A stretch of 64,000 nt of DNA from Lycorma delicatula (taxonomy: Eukaryota > Arthropoda > Insecta > Hemiptera > Fulgoridae), in contig NC_134457.1 of NCBI RefSeq assembly GCF_047948215.1, positions 16,342,626 to 16,406,625 of the forward strand. The letters run 5' to 3'. How positions within the stretch are numbered: position 1 is the first letter of the stretch; each line of letters opens with the position of its first letter. Both the position numbers and the translations under genes were made by a program. Below are positions 1 to 10,310 of this stretch, one piece after another. The notes beneath the pieces are model-generated. The model worked only from the letters and a program-made list of their open reading frames with translations. It did not search any database and was not told the DNA's origin.

Positions 1-320
1 ATCAGGGAATTTTTGATCTCAAAATGCATTCCTGCGGTTCCTCAACCCCCCTATTCACCTGATTTGAGTCCTTGTGCCTTTTTCCTTTTCCCAAAATTGA
101 AACATATCTTAAAAGGACGTCTTTTGAAACTCTGGAGAACACTCAAGGCTGTGACCGACCAGTTGAAGCCTTCCAGCGCTGCTACCAGGAGTGGGAACAA
201 TGACTCCGCCGGTATATAGCTTCCCAAGAGAACTACTTTGAAGGGGATAATATTGTTTGAAAAAAATAAAAACTTTGGTAAGTAAAAAGTCAGTCTCATT
301 ACTTTTCTCACACACCTCAT
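1..320 (+). mobile_element. mariner transposase 3' end, decayed, cut by the window edge
   Basis: This is the C-terminal end of a mariner transposase. The translation from base 13 contains PPYSPDLSPC followed by FFLFPKLK, the block carrying the third catalytic Asp of mariner (DD34D). A frameshift near base 160 breaks the frame. In the next frame the typical C-terminus is legible (EAFQRCYQEWEQ, a stop, then YFEGDNIV). The sequence around 290-319 (cattacttttctcacacacc) looks like a mariner terminal inverted repeat. The 5' part lies outside the window. It cannot encode an active enzyme. Confidence 0.85.
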
Positions 321-524
321 ATTTGATTTTTATTGACTTTAATTACATCAATCAATTTTCTCAGAAATAAATTTTGTCTCCAGTTTTTTGAGCTTTATAA
401 CAATTCTCTCAGATACAGTTCTGGGAACAATTTCTATTTTTCATGTGAGATATCATACAAAACCATAATTATTTTGCTCAATAATTGTGTCCGTTGAGTT
501 TTAGTATAGAAAGAGCATGAATTT
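321..524. other. AT-rich spacer, nothing recognised
   Basis: About 200 bases of AT-rich sequence between the mariner end and a poly(T) run. No coding potential or repeat structure seen. Confidence 0.5.
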
Positions 525-1035
525 GTTTTTTTTTTTTAAACAGCCCCAACAAGGCAACCAACTGGTCTTCACCACCAATCATAACATACATGATCACCTC
601 AAAGTATCATGGCAGCAGTCTCTGCCCTTCCTATCTGGCCTCTGTTCTAGAGGTTCACTCACTGGGGTCCCCCCCGCATCATCGGAGCACGCCGACCTCC
701 ATTCTGGACAGCTGACATGTTTCTCCGCTAGGGAGCCACCCTTCCTATCTGTAACCTATTAGCTCCTGACTTCAATTTGCATGCCGGGAGCTCCCCTGTG
801 ATCTTCTCACACCTTGAGGGTCCTCCATACCATCATCGGGAAGCACCGACTCTCCCACTCTTGTGTGTGTGTATGTGTGTGTGTGCGAACCAGTATACCC
901 TAGGCGTGGAGGCTACCTCCCTTGTACCACACATTACCAAGTTTCGCCCCTTCCTTTTTTTCTTTCATCCTTGTCAGATAAGTTCCTCCCTTTTCACACA
1001 GCGTGCTATCTAACATAGCAGTTACTGGCACGTTT
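525..1035 (-). repeat. GC-rich retroelement 3' tail with minus-strand poly(A)
   Basis: A block clearly richer in GC than its flanks begins directly after a T run at about 525-537. On the minus strand this reads as a non-coding tail ending in poly(A), as expected for a LINE or SINE 3' end. A short GT/TG microsatellite sits at about 863-883. The block holds two loosely similar segments around 680-710 and 820-850 (catcatcgg plus gcaccgac-like words). I find no protein-coding match in any frame, so the family is unknown. Confidence 0.4.
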
Positions 1036-1865
1036 TCCACATACAACTTAAGTAGCATCCCCTCTATACAAAAATACCATTTAAATATACAAAACTAAAA
1101 ATATTAAGCCTGCTATACAACAGGCAGCACTGGATGGTGCGTCTAGCACATAATTATTAAATCCAGTTACAAAGCTCCACCAATCAGACTCCTAATTAAC
1201 TATGAACTATTACAGTATAACTAGAGGTGCAGATCTGGGAAGAATACAAGATGAAAGTAGAATCAAACCACTCCATGTCATTTGACAATACAAAATAATA
1301 CATTAGTGTAAATACAAGATTGAATTTCTTAAAACTACCACAATAAAAATAGAATGAATCTAAATGTACTTTACTGCACTATAAAGAAAACAACAGTTTT
1401 CTGTGTTTTCCTAAACAACAGTTAAAAAAAAAAATAATAATAAATAAAAAAACCACTTTTTTTAATCAGGGTTTGCTACCTTGAATTATTTTTATGTCAA
1501 ATTTGTAAAAAGCTTATAAAAATTAAAAATATATATCTTTTAGAAAATTTTTATGTAAAAAGAATTATAATTTAATCTTAAAAATAATACAACAGACCAA
1601 AAATTGTCTAAAATATACAAGAAAAAAATACTTATTTAACACAGCTAATTATTGTAATCTTACTTAAAAGTGGGAGAGGGCTTCCTGAATCTTATGATGT
1701 TAATATAGATTGGGAGGGATAAAAAACCTTAAAATTTTACTTATTAAATTCATAAATGCATTCTCATGCTGAATTTAAAAAAAATATTTTATTACTTAAA
1801 ACAGTTCTTTTTAGATAAACATTAATATAACAACAGCCATAGAAAATGTACACGTAATTACTTAC
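1036..1865. other. intron or downstream sequence of the NOL8-like gene
   Basis: AT-rich sequence following the donor site of the NOL8-like exon at 1866. Any further exon of that gene must be here or beyond the window. I looked for an acceptor followed by an open frame on the minus strand and found none I could support. Confidence 0.4.
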
Positions 1866-2476
1866 CACAGAAGATAGAGCCTTTTTAATAGTTTGTTTTC
1901 TTTGATCAATTGCTTTCTTCATTTCTTTAATAGATTTCAATCTTTTTTCATCAGCGTTTATAAAATTTCTTGAAAATTTACTCTCTGAACCATTATTTTT
2001 TTTATCTATATCTGAAAATTTGTTACTATCAAGAAAGTTAAATTTTTCTTTAGAACCAATAATTTTTTTAGGGAAGACATTTTCATGTCTTTCATTAACT
2101 GTAGTTGAAAAATCAGAACTGTCATCAAATTTTGTAATTTTTCTTCCACTAAATTCATCACAGTCTTTCCAAACATTACTAAAATTTTCCAGTTTTGTTA
2201 GAATATTACTGTTACTTTTACTATTAAAATTAATTTTAGGTAAAGTAGAAGTTTTAATATCTTCTATTTTTACTGACTCTTCATTATTTTCAAATAAATC
2301 ACCATTATTTGATTCAAAGCAACTATGTGGCATCTTAGTTGCATCATTTGTCTTTCCAGAAATGTTATCCTTAGCAGCTCTTCTTTCATTTTCTAATTTA
2401 TTCAATATACTCTCTTTTGCAAATTCTACGGTTATTTCTTTTCCAAGCCACTTTTTTCTAGGTAATTTTTTTAGAC
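1866..2476 (-). CDS. NOL8-like nucleolar protein, internal exon
   Basis: This exon encodes the end of an RRM domain and the start of a low-complexity charged region. The first residues (LPRKKWLGKEITVEFAKES, then LENERRAAK) match the end of the vertebrate NOL8 RRM, where the equivalent stretch is a K-W-x-G-x-x-L/I-x-x-x-x-AKES pattern. The end of the exon (NADEKRLKSIKEMKK, then KKALSSV) matches the conserved KRL...ALS block of NOL8. Between them is a Ser/Asn/Lys-rich linker. Splice sites are good: acceptor tttgtttcag just before 2476 and donor GTG|gtaagt at 1866/1865. The exon begins in phase 1 and joins the upstream exon to rebuild a Cys codon. NOL8 family proteins act in the nucleolus in ribosome biogenesis; that role here is inferred from family membership. 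Confidence 0.8.
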
Positions 2477-3857
2477 CTGAAACAAAAATGACACACATCA
2501 GATTTTGGTCTTCTCATGTACTTTTAAGACACAGATAATTTTTTCTTTCAGAAACAAAATCTATTAAAATATTACCACACAAATAACTTATATCACATAT
2601 TAAAAAGCCAATTAACACATTAATTGAAAAACTATATTTCATTAACTACAATTTTTAATTTTGCTAGAAATGTACTTAACTTTCATACAGATCTTCAATA
2701 ACCAGAAAGTACACAGAAAATCGAATGAAATGATATGAAAATTAAAAAAAAAAGATAAAACTTTAATTTCTCTTTAAACAATGACATATGACAGCAATAA
2801 TACCAAATCATTAATTGCTAGTTTCAAAAGGATCTTTGTTCACTGAAACAAGCAGTTTCAAAAATATTTTATTAAATATAATATGCTACGCTGAGAGAAA
2901 AAATAACCATCCTTCAAAACCTGATTAAAAATAGGCAGGTAAATTGTGGGCTAAAAAAAATTCATATGATAATTGTAGATAATTCACATTATTTTACTTA
3001 AAAGGATATAAAATAATCAAGATTGTTATTAACTACAATTTAATATTATTAATTACAATATAATTAGGATATTTAATTTTTCTAAACAAAGATTTAAAAC
3101 TGCTGCATAGAACTGTTTGATCTTAGTTCTTTTATAAAAAAAAATAATTGTAGAAATAATTATCGAATGATTTTTGGAATATTCTCAGAGATTTTAGATT
3201 ATAAAACAGAAGTAAAAAAGCAAAATATGCTGTTATCGCATTTTATTTCTCTGAATTCATTTCAGCAAAAATAAATATTTATAGAGAAATATAACTAAAA
3301 TAACTATAAATGACTACTTTTAACTACTTCATTTCAATATCTAAGGAACTAGCAAAGAGTAGCTTAAGAAATCATAAACAAAATTATGTTAGCTCATAAT
3401 AACATCAGTAAGATCAAGCAAAGTCTGTTCTGTGAAACCTGAAATACTAATTTTCAGATTTCCATTTTTCCAATAATTTTTATATAGAGATTAGATTAAT
3501 GACATTCTTGAAGAGCTATCTATAAGAAACTGGACAAGAACAATGCCAAAACTCTAAAAACCAATGATACAATCTTGATTAGATTGGTTTTATATAATGG
3601 TATTCAGAAAAGGATTGTGTATGGTTAAATATAATATTTACACTTGCCAATTAACAGAGCTGTTCATAAATAGATTATGGCTGATGGTTGGTTCATGATT
3701 GCATAAGATAACTTCTCAACTAAGTATGCTTGTTGCCAATTATTATGCAGAATAATTTTAAGTAAAAACAGGATGATCACAATATTGGCACTTGATTTAT
3801 AAAAATTATTAATAATGTGTTTTAATGTCAATAATATTAAATTTATAACACACATAC
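2477..3857 (-). other. intron of the NOL8-like gene
   Basis: A 1,381-base AT-rich intron with donor gtatgt at 3857 and acceptor ttgtttcag at 2477. I see no transposon or other recognisable insert. Confidence 0.7.
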
Positions 3858-4050
3858 ATGCTGAAAGTGACTCTTGAAAACCTTGCAGATTTACAAAAGC
3901 AAACGTAGAAATTATCTCATTTTAATCCAAATCACTATAACGAAATGTAAGTTCAACGGATAATACTTCACCATATTTAGAAAAGCGACTTCTTATAACA
4001 TCATCAATTTCATGTGGCAGATTGCCAACAAAAAACCGTTTCTTTTCCAT
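3858..4050 (-). CDS. NOL8-like protein, first coding exon with an in-frame stop
   Basis: The start codon (4050-4048) is preceded by an in-frame TAG and by an acceptor-like ttactcacag, suggesting a 5' UTR intron. The exon encodes the first two-thirds of an RRM: RFFVGNLP is RNP2, followed by FSKYGEVLSVEL, and later FAFVNL is the RNP1 strand. It ends in donor T|gtatgt at 3858, and splicing to 2476 gives a TGT codon, so the joined RRM runs ...LSAC-LKKLPRKKW. The reading frame is interrupted by one TAA at 3924-3922, after codon 42, between RNP2 and RNP1. Both sides of the stop stay in one frame. This may be a null allele, a recent pseudogene, an assembly error or a readthrough site; the sequence alone cannot decide. 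Confidence 0.75.
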
Positions 4051-4110
4051 GCTAATCTATCTGTGAGTAACAAAGAAAAAAATATTCTGATAAGCAATAT
4101 ACATATACCG

Positions 4111-4607
4111 GGTGATACTATGGGTGATAAGTATGGAAACAGCTTTATACTGTATACTGAGAAGTATCTGGAGTCAGAAAGAAATGGGTTTCTACATAGG
4201 TAAAAAAAATCTGCGTTATGGTGTGTTTTTAATTTTTATTTACTATATTGAATCAAACTTAACTTTTTTAAATAGGAATGTAGACATATGACACATCATT
4301 CTGATTTAAAATTTTACAAGAAAAACAATGGTGAAACCTGTTTTTCTGTTATGCCTTTGTTATTGGGTTATAAGCATTCAAAGTTGAATGCTTATGTTTT
4401 TCTTATTATTTTTGTTTGTCTTATAGTGTTAACAAAAAAACGAGGTAAAACGCACTGCATGAACAATTTTATTGCATTTTACATTCATCATGCATACAAT
4501 AATGAACTTTAAACAGTGCTATAATATTGATAATAATAAACAATAACTAATAATTAACAACAAAACAACAATTTAAGTGGCTATATAAACTGATATTATT
4601 TACTTTA
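4111..4607 (+). repeat. left long terminal inverted repeat
   Basis: Left arm of the element at 4111-6651. It pairs with 6245-6651 across nearly its whole length. The innermost matched words are taataataaacaataacta and gatattattt. Confidence 0.75.
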
Positions 4608-4639
4608 CATATTACAATATTTATTTTACAATTTTAAAT

Positions 4640-5705
4640 AAATGTTTTCGAAAATTACTGATGAAATAAATTTTGAAAGCATGCCATTCAACAATAAACG
4701 TTCAAAATGCTTCACCTCTACAGCTTGGCAATGTGCTAAGCTCAAGTAATATCAGTTTATAAATTGTTGTATCATGTCTGGTGGTAGACAAGCAAATTTG
4801 TCAATTATTCTTTTCAATTCATCAATGTCTGCAGGATTTTTTTGTAAACATTATGTTTCAGGCATCCCTAAAAAAGTAATCCATAGAAGACAGGTTTGAG
4901 GACCTGGCAGGCCATTCTATGGCTCCTCTACGACCCATCCAGAGATTTGAAAATTGTTTGTTTAAAATTTCCCATGCCCTGACATAATAATGAGGTGGTT
5001 TCCCATCTTTCTGAAACTATTAGTATTATTTAATAATTCTTGTCCAACATTTTCCCGGATGTTTGGTAACATCCTATCAGCTTACAAGTTGCAGTAAACA
5101 TCTCCTGCAGGATTGTCATCTAAAATAAAAGATCCTACAATACAATGACCAAAGATTCCCGCCCAAACATTCGCTTTTTGAGGGTACTAAGTATGAGCCT
5201 CCATATTCATCTGGGATTATGATTGCTCCAATATCAACAGTTTTGCTTATTCACATGGCCATCTATTTAACTTAAAAAACACTTCATCAGTAAATATTAA
5301 TGAATTACAAAAATTTGCGTCTTTATCTAATTTTTTCATTATAATATTACAATACTCAACTCGGCGATCTGAAAGTACTTGCACCAGATGTAGCTTTAAG
5401 GGTGAAATTTATTTGTTTTAAGAATTTTTAGAACTGACAAATAAGTTATGTCATGTTGGACAGCAGCTTTCTGAACTGATGAATGACGGTCTTCAACAAA
5501 GATCTGCATGCAATACATCTAATCACTTGGCATCAGTTGTGAAAGTTCTTGGTCTAGCGGTGCGAGGACAATTATTTACAGTATCAGCTTGAAACCCCTG
5601 TACTGTCTTGATCACAGTCAATTTACTTATTGGTTCTCTGTTTGGAAATCTATTATTAAATAAATAAATCCTCTTGTAAAGGCCAAACTCTATCACCATA
5701 CTCAT
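4640..5705 (-). pseudogene. DUF4817-type Tc1/mariner transposase, heavily decayed
   Basis: Read on the minus strand, an open stretch at 5705-5523 gives the helix-turn-helix region (LFNNRFPNREPISK, then VIKTVQGFQ, then RPRT). Further on, SLIFTDEVFF near 5305-5272 is the first catalytic Asp block, and GAIEWPARSSNLSSMDYFF near 4930-4865 is the WPxRSPDL block with the usual Asp changed to Asn. The C-terminal helices around 4850-4700 are still legible across several frames. There are many stops and frameshifts. This is the common insect IS630/Tc1/mariner transposase type with the DUF4817 N-terminal domain. It is dead, and one catalytic residue is lost as well. Confidence 0.75.
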
Positions 5706-5959
5706 ACATCAACAGATTTATTCTTTCAGTTTAACTTAAAAAAGGTATTGTTGTTTGAAGATTTAATACAACTAAATAAATGAATGAGGAAACTAATAAT
5801 AAAACTTTCACCAAAAACAATAATAAAAAATTTGAACCACTAGGCCTACAACTTAATTTTTACTAGCACTCTAAAATTTTAGCATTACAAGTATGTTGAG
5901 GTAAAAAGGAGAAATGAGGAGTTAATAAAGATGCATTATTTCAACGTAATACAAACTTT

Positions 5960-6110
5960 CTTTTTTCTGTTTAGCCTCCAGAACCACTGTAATGTATTAT
6001 TTCAGAGGATGAGTGAGGATGATATTTATGAATGTAAATGAAATGTAATCTACTCCTGACCACTCCAGAGATATGTGGTTAATTGCAATCCAACAAAGAT
6101 CACTGCATTG
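5960..6110 (-). repeat. SINE tail fragment inside the long-TIR element
   Basis: The sequence tagcctccagaaccactgt followed by the atgagtgaggatgat and gtggttaattg words matches the tail and middle of the tRNA-derived SINEs at 20104, 40364 and 57950. The tRNA-like head is absent. It lies between the transposase remnant and the right inverted repeat, so it inserted into the element after the element itself. Confidence 0.7.
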
Positions 6111-6244
6111 TTGTAAATTAATACATGCTTTACTCAAATAAATTTGTAAAACATTTTTTAAGTAAGTATTTCCAGCTGATTAGTTTCATTTATGATAAGT
6201 AACAAATATCAGCTTATATTAACACTGGATGTTAATTTTTATTT

Positions 6245-6651
6245 AAAAAATAATATCGGTTGATATAGCTAGCTGTGTTTTAATTATTAGTTATTGTTTA
6301 TTATTATTAATATTATAGCACAGTTTAAAGTCAGTTATTGTATGTATTATGAATGTAAAATACAATAAAATTGTTCATGCAGAATGTTTACCCTCTTTTA
6401 TTGTGAACATGATTTTTTCTGTCATTGCAACTTTAAATGCTTATAACTCGATAATGAACGCATTAGCAGAATGCGTTCACATTTAATCTTTATATTTAAA
6501 TAAATTAAATTTGATTCAATATGGCAGACAAACACTAAAAACCCTCCATAATGCAGATGTTTTTTTAACAATGTAGAACTCCATTCCTTTCTGCCTCCCA
6601 AATACCTCTTAGATATGCAGTATAAAGCTGTTTCCATACTTAAATATCACC
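6245..6651 (-). repeat. right long terminal inverted repeat
   Basis: Right arm of the element at 4111-6651. A 71-codon open frame runs through it on the minus strand (6637-6422) but corresponds to no protein I recognise. The matching left arm does not keep that frame open. Confidence 0.75.
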
Positions 6652-6652
6652 A

Positions 6653-6655
<3 letters not shown>

Positions 6656-6685
<30 letters not shown>

Positions 6686-6686
6686 T
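6656..6686. repeat. (TA)n microsatellite
   Basis: A TG/TA dinucleotide run directly beyond the right end of the long-TIR element. Confidence 0.95.
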
Positions 6687-6689
6687 TGA

Positions 6690-8785
6690 TACATAAGGGC
6701 ATATATACACACATACATTTTATATATATCAAGAACCATTCAATAATAAAATTTTAACTTGTCCATATACATATTTCATTACCCTTAATTATTTTGATCA
6801 GAAAAAACACTAACTAAACATTAACTCACTTCAGCAACCATAAAAAAAAAAGAATGATATGCAGCTAGTATGAGATTTGCAACAAAAACCAGCAAAGCAT
6901 ATTGCCTCTGAGCACATAGCATTACATCACTATATTGAGGTTCTATTTTAAAAGTTAGATTTCTTTATGGCAGACCTATTTGAGTTAATAATATAATCAG
7001 TATAGACTGTAGAATCCAGTTTATAGAGCATGAACATCTTTTAATGATATATTCCTTTCTAAGATTGGCAGTTCATTTTTTTAAAATCTTTGTATAATGG
7101 TATCAAAACTTGAATTTTATCAGTAACTGTTCTGCTTTGTGTAAAGGAATACAATTACATACTGCATTAAGCTCTTTTTCGCTTTGTAGACAAAGGACCT
7201 CATAATATCTAACAGGTCTTTTTATTTAGTAGTTACAGAAAACTTGAATATGGATAGTCTTCAAATACACTAAAATCAGCTTCTATACCAATAAGTTTAA
7301 GCAGCTTTGATTTAATATAAAAAAGAACAATCAATATTAAAGATTGTAATATTGTTTTTAAAAAAGTATATTTTGTTTTCCTGATACAATGAAAAATTTG
7401 GAAGTTGTCTGTAAAGGTAAATCTAAAACTGGACAGTAAGTAATTGACTTAAAATGTATGTAGTGAACAGTCTAATTATTAAAAAAGAATTAATTTGCCT
7501 ACTGTAAAATAATAAAATTCTGTATGAAGAAAAACTTAAAACTAAGTAAATACTGCCAGTTTATGACATAAGCTAAATATTTGAGGTTTTATTATTTAAA
7601 AGATACTGACTTAATGTTTTTAACAAATATATACCTTTAAAGTAAGAACTTAACCAGCAAAGGTACGGTATGTTGTGGTGCAAACTGAACTTGAACACTA
7701 GGTTAGGAACCAAATTATTTGGCAACTTCAACATCGAAATTATATTTTTTATACTAGAAAATAACACTGGTAAATTATTAAATAAAGCACATATACTGTA
7801 CCCTTAATTCATTATCATACCATATTATTTATAATTCGAGCAATCTACCACGTGCAAGTAAACCACATTCATAGTACGTAACAAATATGTATTTCAAATT
7901 CATTCCGCAATGTAACAACTTAGTAAAATGTTTACTGTAACAGTAATGAATAGACAACACTCACTTTAACTTCTAAAATAAATACTAACTTACATAATCA
8001 TAATATTTTCAGTGCATTTAAACTAACCTAAGCGCATTCTTAGTGTTGCACACAGTCTATCTGAACTACTCTCAATGTACATTTTGAAAAACTAATCTAA
8101 AAGCCGTACGGTTAATTTTTAAGACTGATTTTTAACTAAAAATATACGTTTATCAGATGCCCTTTTAACATTTAATACATTATACTTTAGAAGACCACTT
8201 TGGGTAACATAATTTATTTAAAATTGTAAAGTTTTGAAACGACTGCTTTTTCAAAAATATAAGTTTTATTACCGAGCATCGCTGTCAAAGAAATAGGAAA
8301 AATATCGTAGTTGATCCTCATTTGCTAATAACTCAAGACTAAATAGCATTGATGGTTACGAATATAATGTGAGCCCTTAAGGGTTCTGCGAGCTCTGTCA
8401 AACCACGTGCCGTATTTCCATCCTCTCACACAAGGTGATCATAAGCAAGGGCTGATCACTTTCATTCCTTGTTTATGACGACAAATCTGAAGAGTTCATC
8501 ACAGTTGTCACCATGGTAGACTAAAGACGATTCTCCTGCCCTTCTCACATCGCCATTGTTTGTGAAATAAGATTTAATAGCGTTCATCACCTATGTCTTT
8601 TGCAGCTGCTGATCAAGATTTAACACGAATTCTGTACTCCAGCTCAACAGACGCACAAATCAACATTCTTTATTTCTAATGCGGGTGTGGAGTTGATTCC
8701 TTTCAGAGTATTTTCAACTTGAGGAACAACCAGATTCAAAAAGAATAAAGTCGGTCAAGATACATAGCACCAGTTTAATTATTTA
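6690..8785. other. intergenic sequence, nothing recognised
   Basis: AT-rich to about 8340, then somewhat richer in GC to 8780. On the minus strand near 8290 an acceptor-like ttctttgacag is followed by gcgatgctcg and a donor-like gtaata, which could be a 5' UTR exon of the NOL8-like gene. I cannot support it further. Confidence 0.3.
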
Positions 8786-8790
8786 TCTTG

Positions 8791-8964
8791 TATGCAGCTC
8801 CAATGTGGGGTGCTTCGCTGCAAATAAGAAGAAATTTAGAAAGAGTTACTATAGTTCATCGTAGGGCCTTGCTGGGAGTTGCCTCGGCTTATTGTAGAGC
8901 CTCATATGGTGCATTGTGCGTGATTACATCAACATCGACAATAGAATTAGGAATGCAAAGTTGA
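8791..8964 (+). pseudogene. R1-type LINE reverse transcriptase C-terminal fragment
   Basis: An open stretch of 57 codons reads YAAPMWGASLQIRRN, then RRALLGVASAYCRASYGALCV. This is the thumb/C-terminal block typical of R1-clade LINE ORF2 proteins (YAAPVW...RRALLRVASAYR). It ends in TGA at 8962-8964. The upstream sequence to about 8700 is degraded. It is a remnant only. Confidence 0.75.
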
Positions 8965-9040
8965 CGGGAGTTTACTTCTCCCTACTTATCGCAGAACCTG
9001 GACAGAGTCCCTTGCTGCTGGGTCATTCTAATCGGGCTTG

Positions 9041-10310
9041 TTTTTTTTTAAAGGGTTACTTTATATAGCGGGTCTAATTTTCTCAAGTTTTGGTTATTTT
9101 TATTTAGTTAATTTAAGACGGATTTAATTGCATTCCAATCCGTTGTTGAACCAGCGTTATCGAACCCATTTTATGGGCCGACCGCGGAAGGCTAGGCTTA
9201 TGAAGCCTGTCCTCCCGACGCAATTCCCCTTCAGACAGTCTACTGAAGTCCTTTCGGTGCTAACGCTTAATAGGCTAGCAGGAATACGCCACAACGGGGC
9301 ACTAACTGTAAGGAGGGAGCAATGCGATCCCTACTCCGGAGGAGTCGCAATTGCTGGTTTATTTTATCTAACTTGTAAGTTTTGAAAAGGAGAGGTTGTG
9401 TAGAAGCTCTTCATCCGCTTCTGGTATAGCTGCCCTTCAGGACGCATCTTTGCTGGGCTCTGTTCCGGACTCCAGTCCGTGATGTTCAGACGAGTGGTTG
9501 GTCTTCCTTCTTCTTCATCTTCTTCTTCTCCCTCTTCTTCTTCCGAAGACCTCTTCGTTCTTCTTTGGCCTGCACTTTCCAAGAATTGGTAGTAACCGAA
9601 GTTACATACCATTAACCTTGAAATTCCCGAGGCCCCGAAGGGCTGAACGGGGGAAAGTGCAGGTTTCTTCGTTCTTCCGTGCTGTCAGTGGCTGCTGGGC
9701 AGGTGACTGCTGGGCAGGTGGCTGCTGGGCTCGTTCCCTCTTTCTTCTTTCTTGAAAGGAAAGGAAGGTAATAGGGAACTTACAAAATTTTGATACCTAT
9801 TCGCGATCGCGGTTTTGGGGCGGCGATTTTCTTAGAAGTAAACAGAAATTATACACTCCACGTAATTATTAACCTTCAGACACACGTGTGTCTGAGAAGG
9901 GGTTGGGGGGACCGCGTGGCCGCAGTGAAGAAACCATTTGTTTTTGTGGTGGCTGTTGGTATCTGCAACAAAAGAAGCAGAACACACACACACGAAGAAA
10001 AAAAAAAAATAAATAAAAATTTGATTTTTACTTTCCTTTGGACTGGCAGGATGAGAGGAAGGAAAGGCCGTTTCCCAAGACGGCACGACGAGTCGTTCCA
10101 CATCCACGTTTCTCCTGTTTCTGAAACAAGAGAAACAGAACAAAACACCCGCAGAAAAAAAAAATTAAAAATTAAAAATTTTGACCGCGTTTTTGTTTTA
10201 TGCGCGACTTACCGTATTTTACTGTATACCTCGCGAAAACTATTGACTCGCGACCCCGGAAACGCGTCTGACGCGCTATTCCGTTTATGGCTCATGCGAT
10301 ATGGAGACCC
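9041..10310 (-). repeat. probable 3' UTR of the jockey-type LINE
   Basis: The GC-richer block continues about 1.2 kb beyond the end of the LINE ORF2 and stops near a short T run at 9041-9048, which on the minus strand would be a poly(A). It includes a pyrimidine-rich tct tract at 9505-9545 and a triple tgctgggcaggt repeat at 9690-9730. Short A-rich runs at 9990-10020 and 10156-10185 are on the opposite strand and may be small later insertions. Assignment to the LINE rests on continuity and composition only. Confidence 0.4.

Larger units (their letters stand above)
4111..6651 (-). mobile_element. Tc1/mariner-type transposon with 0.4-0.5 kb terminal inverted repeats
   Basis: Two long similar arms in opposite orientation flank a decayed transposase. 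The left arm (about 4111-4607) and right arm (about 6651-6245, read on the minus strand) both contain gtatggaaacagctttatac, later tattgaatcaaa, then gcatgaacaattttattg, and finally taataataaacaataacta. The arms are diverged and differ in length by small indels. The outer ends both read ggtgat near the tip. A TA duplication is possible but the ends are too degraded to fix it. The element lies only about 60 bases upstream of the NOL8-like start codon, so it occupies that gene's 5' UTR intron or promoter region. Confidence 0.75.

Noticed and set aside
2020..2538. 172-codon plus-strand ORF
   Set aside because: It is antisense to the NOL8-like exon, which has conserved residues and splice sites; the plus frame is a shadow of its AT-biased codons.
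8270..8300. possible 5' UTR exon of the NOL8-like gene
   Set aside because: An acceptor and a donor-like sequence are present, but they are too close together and there is no independent support.
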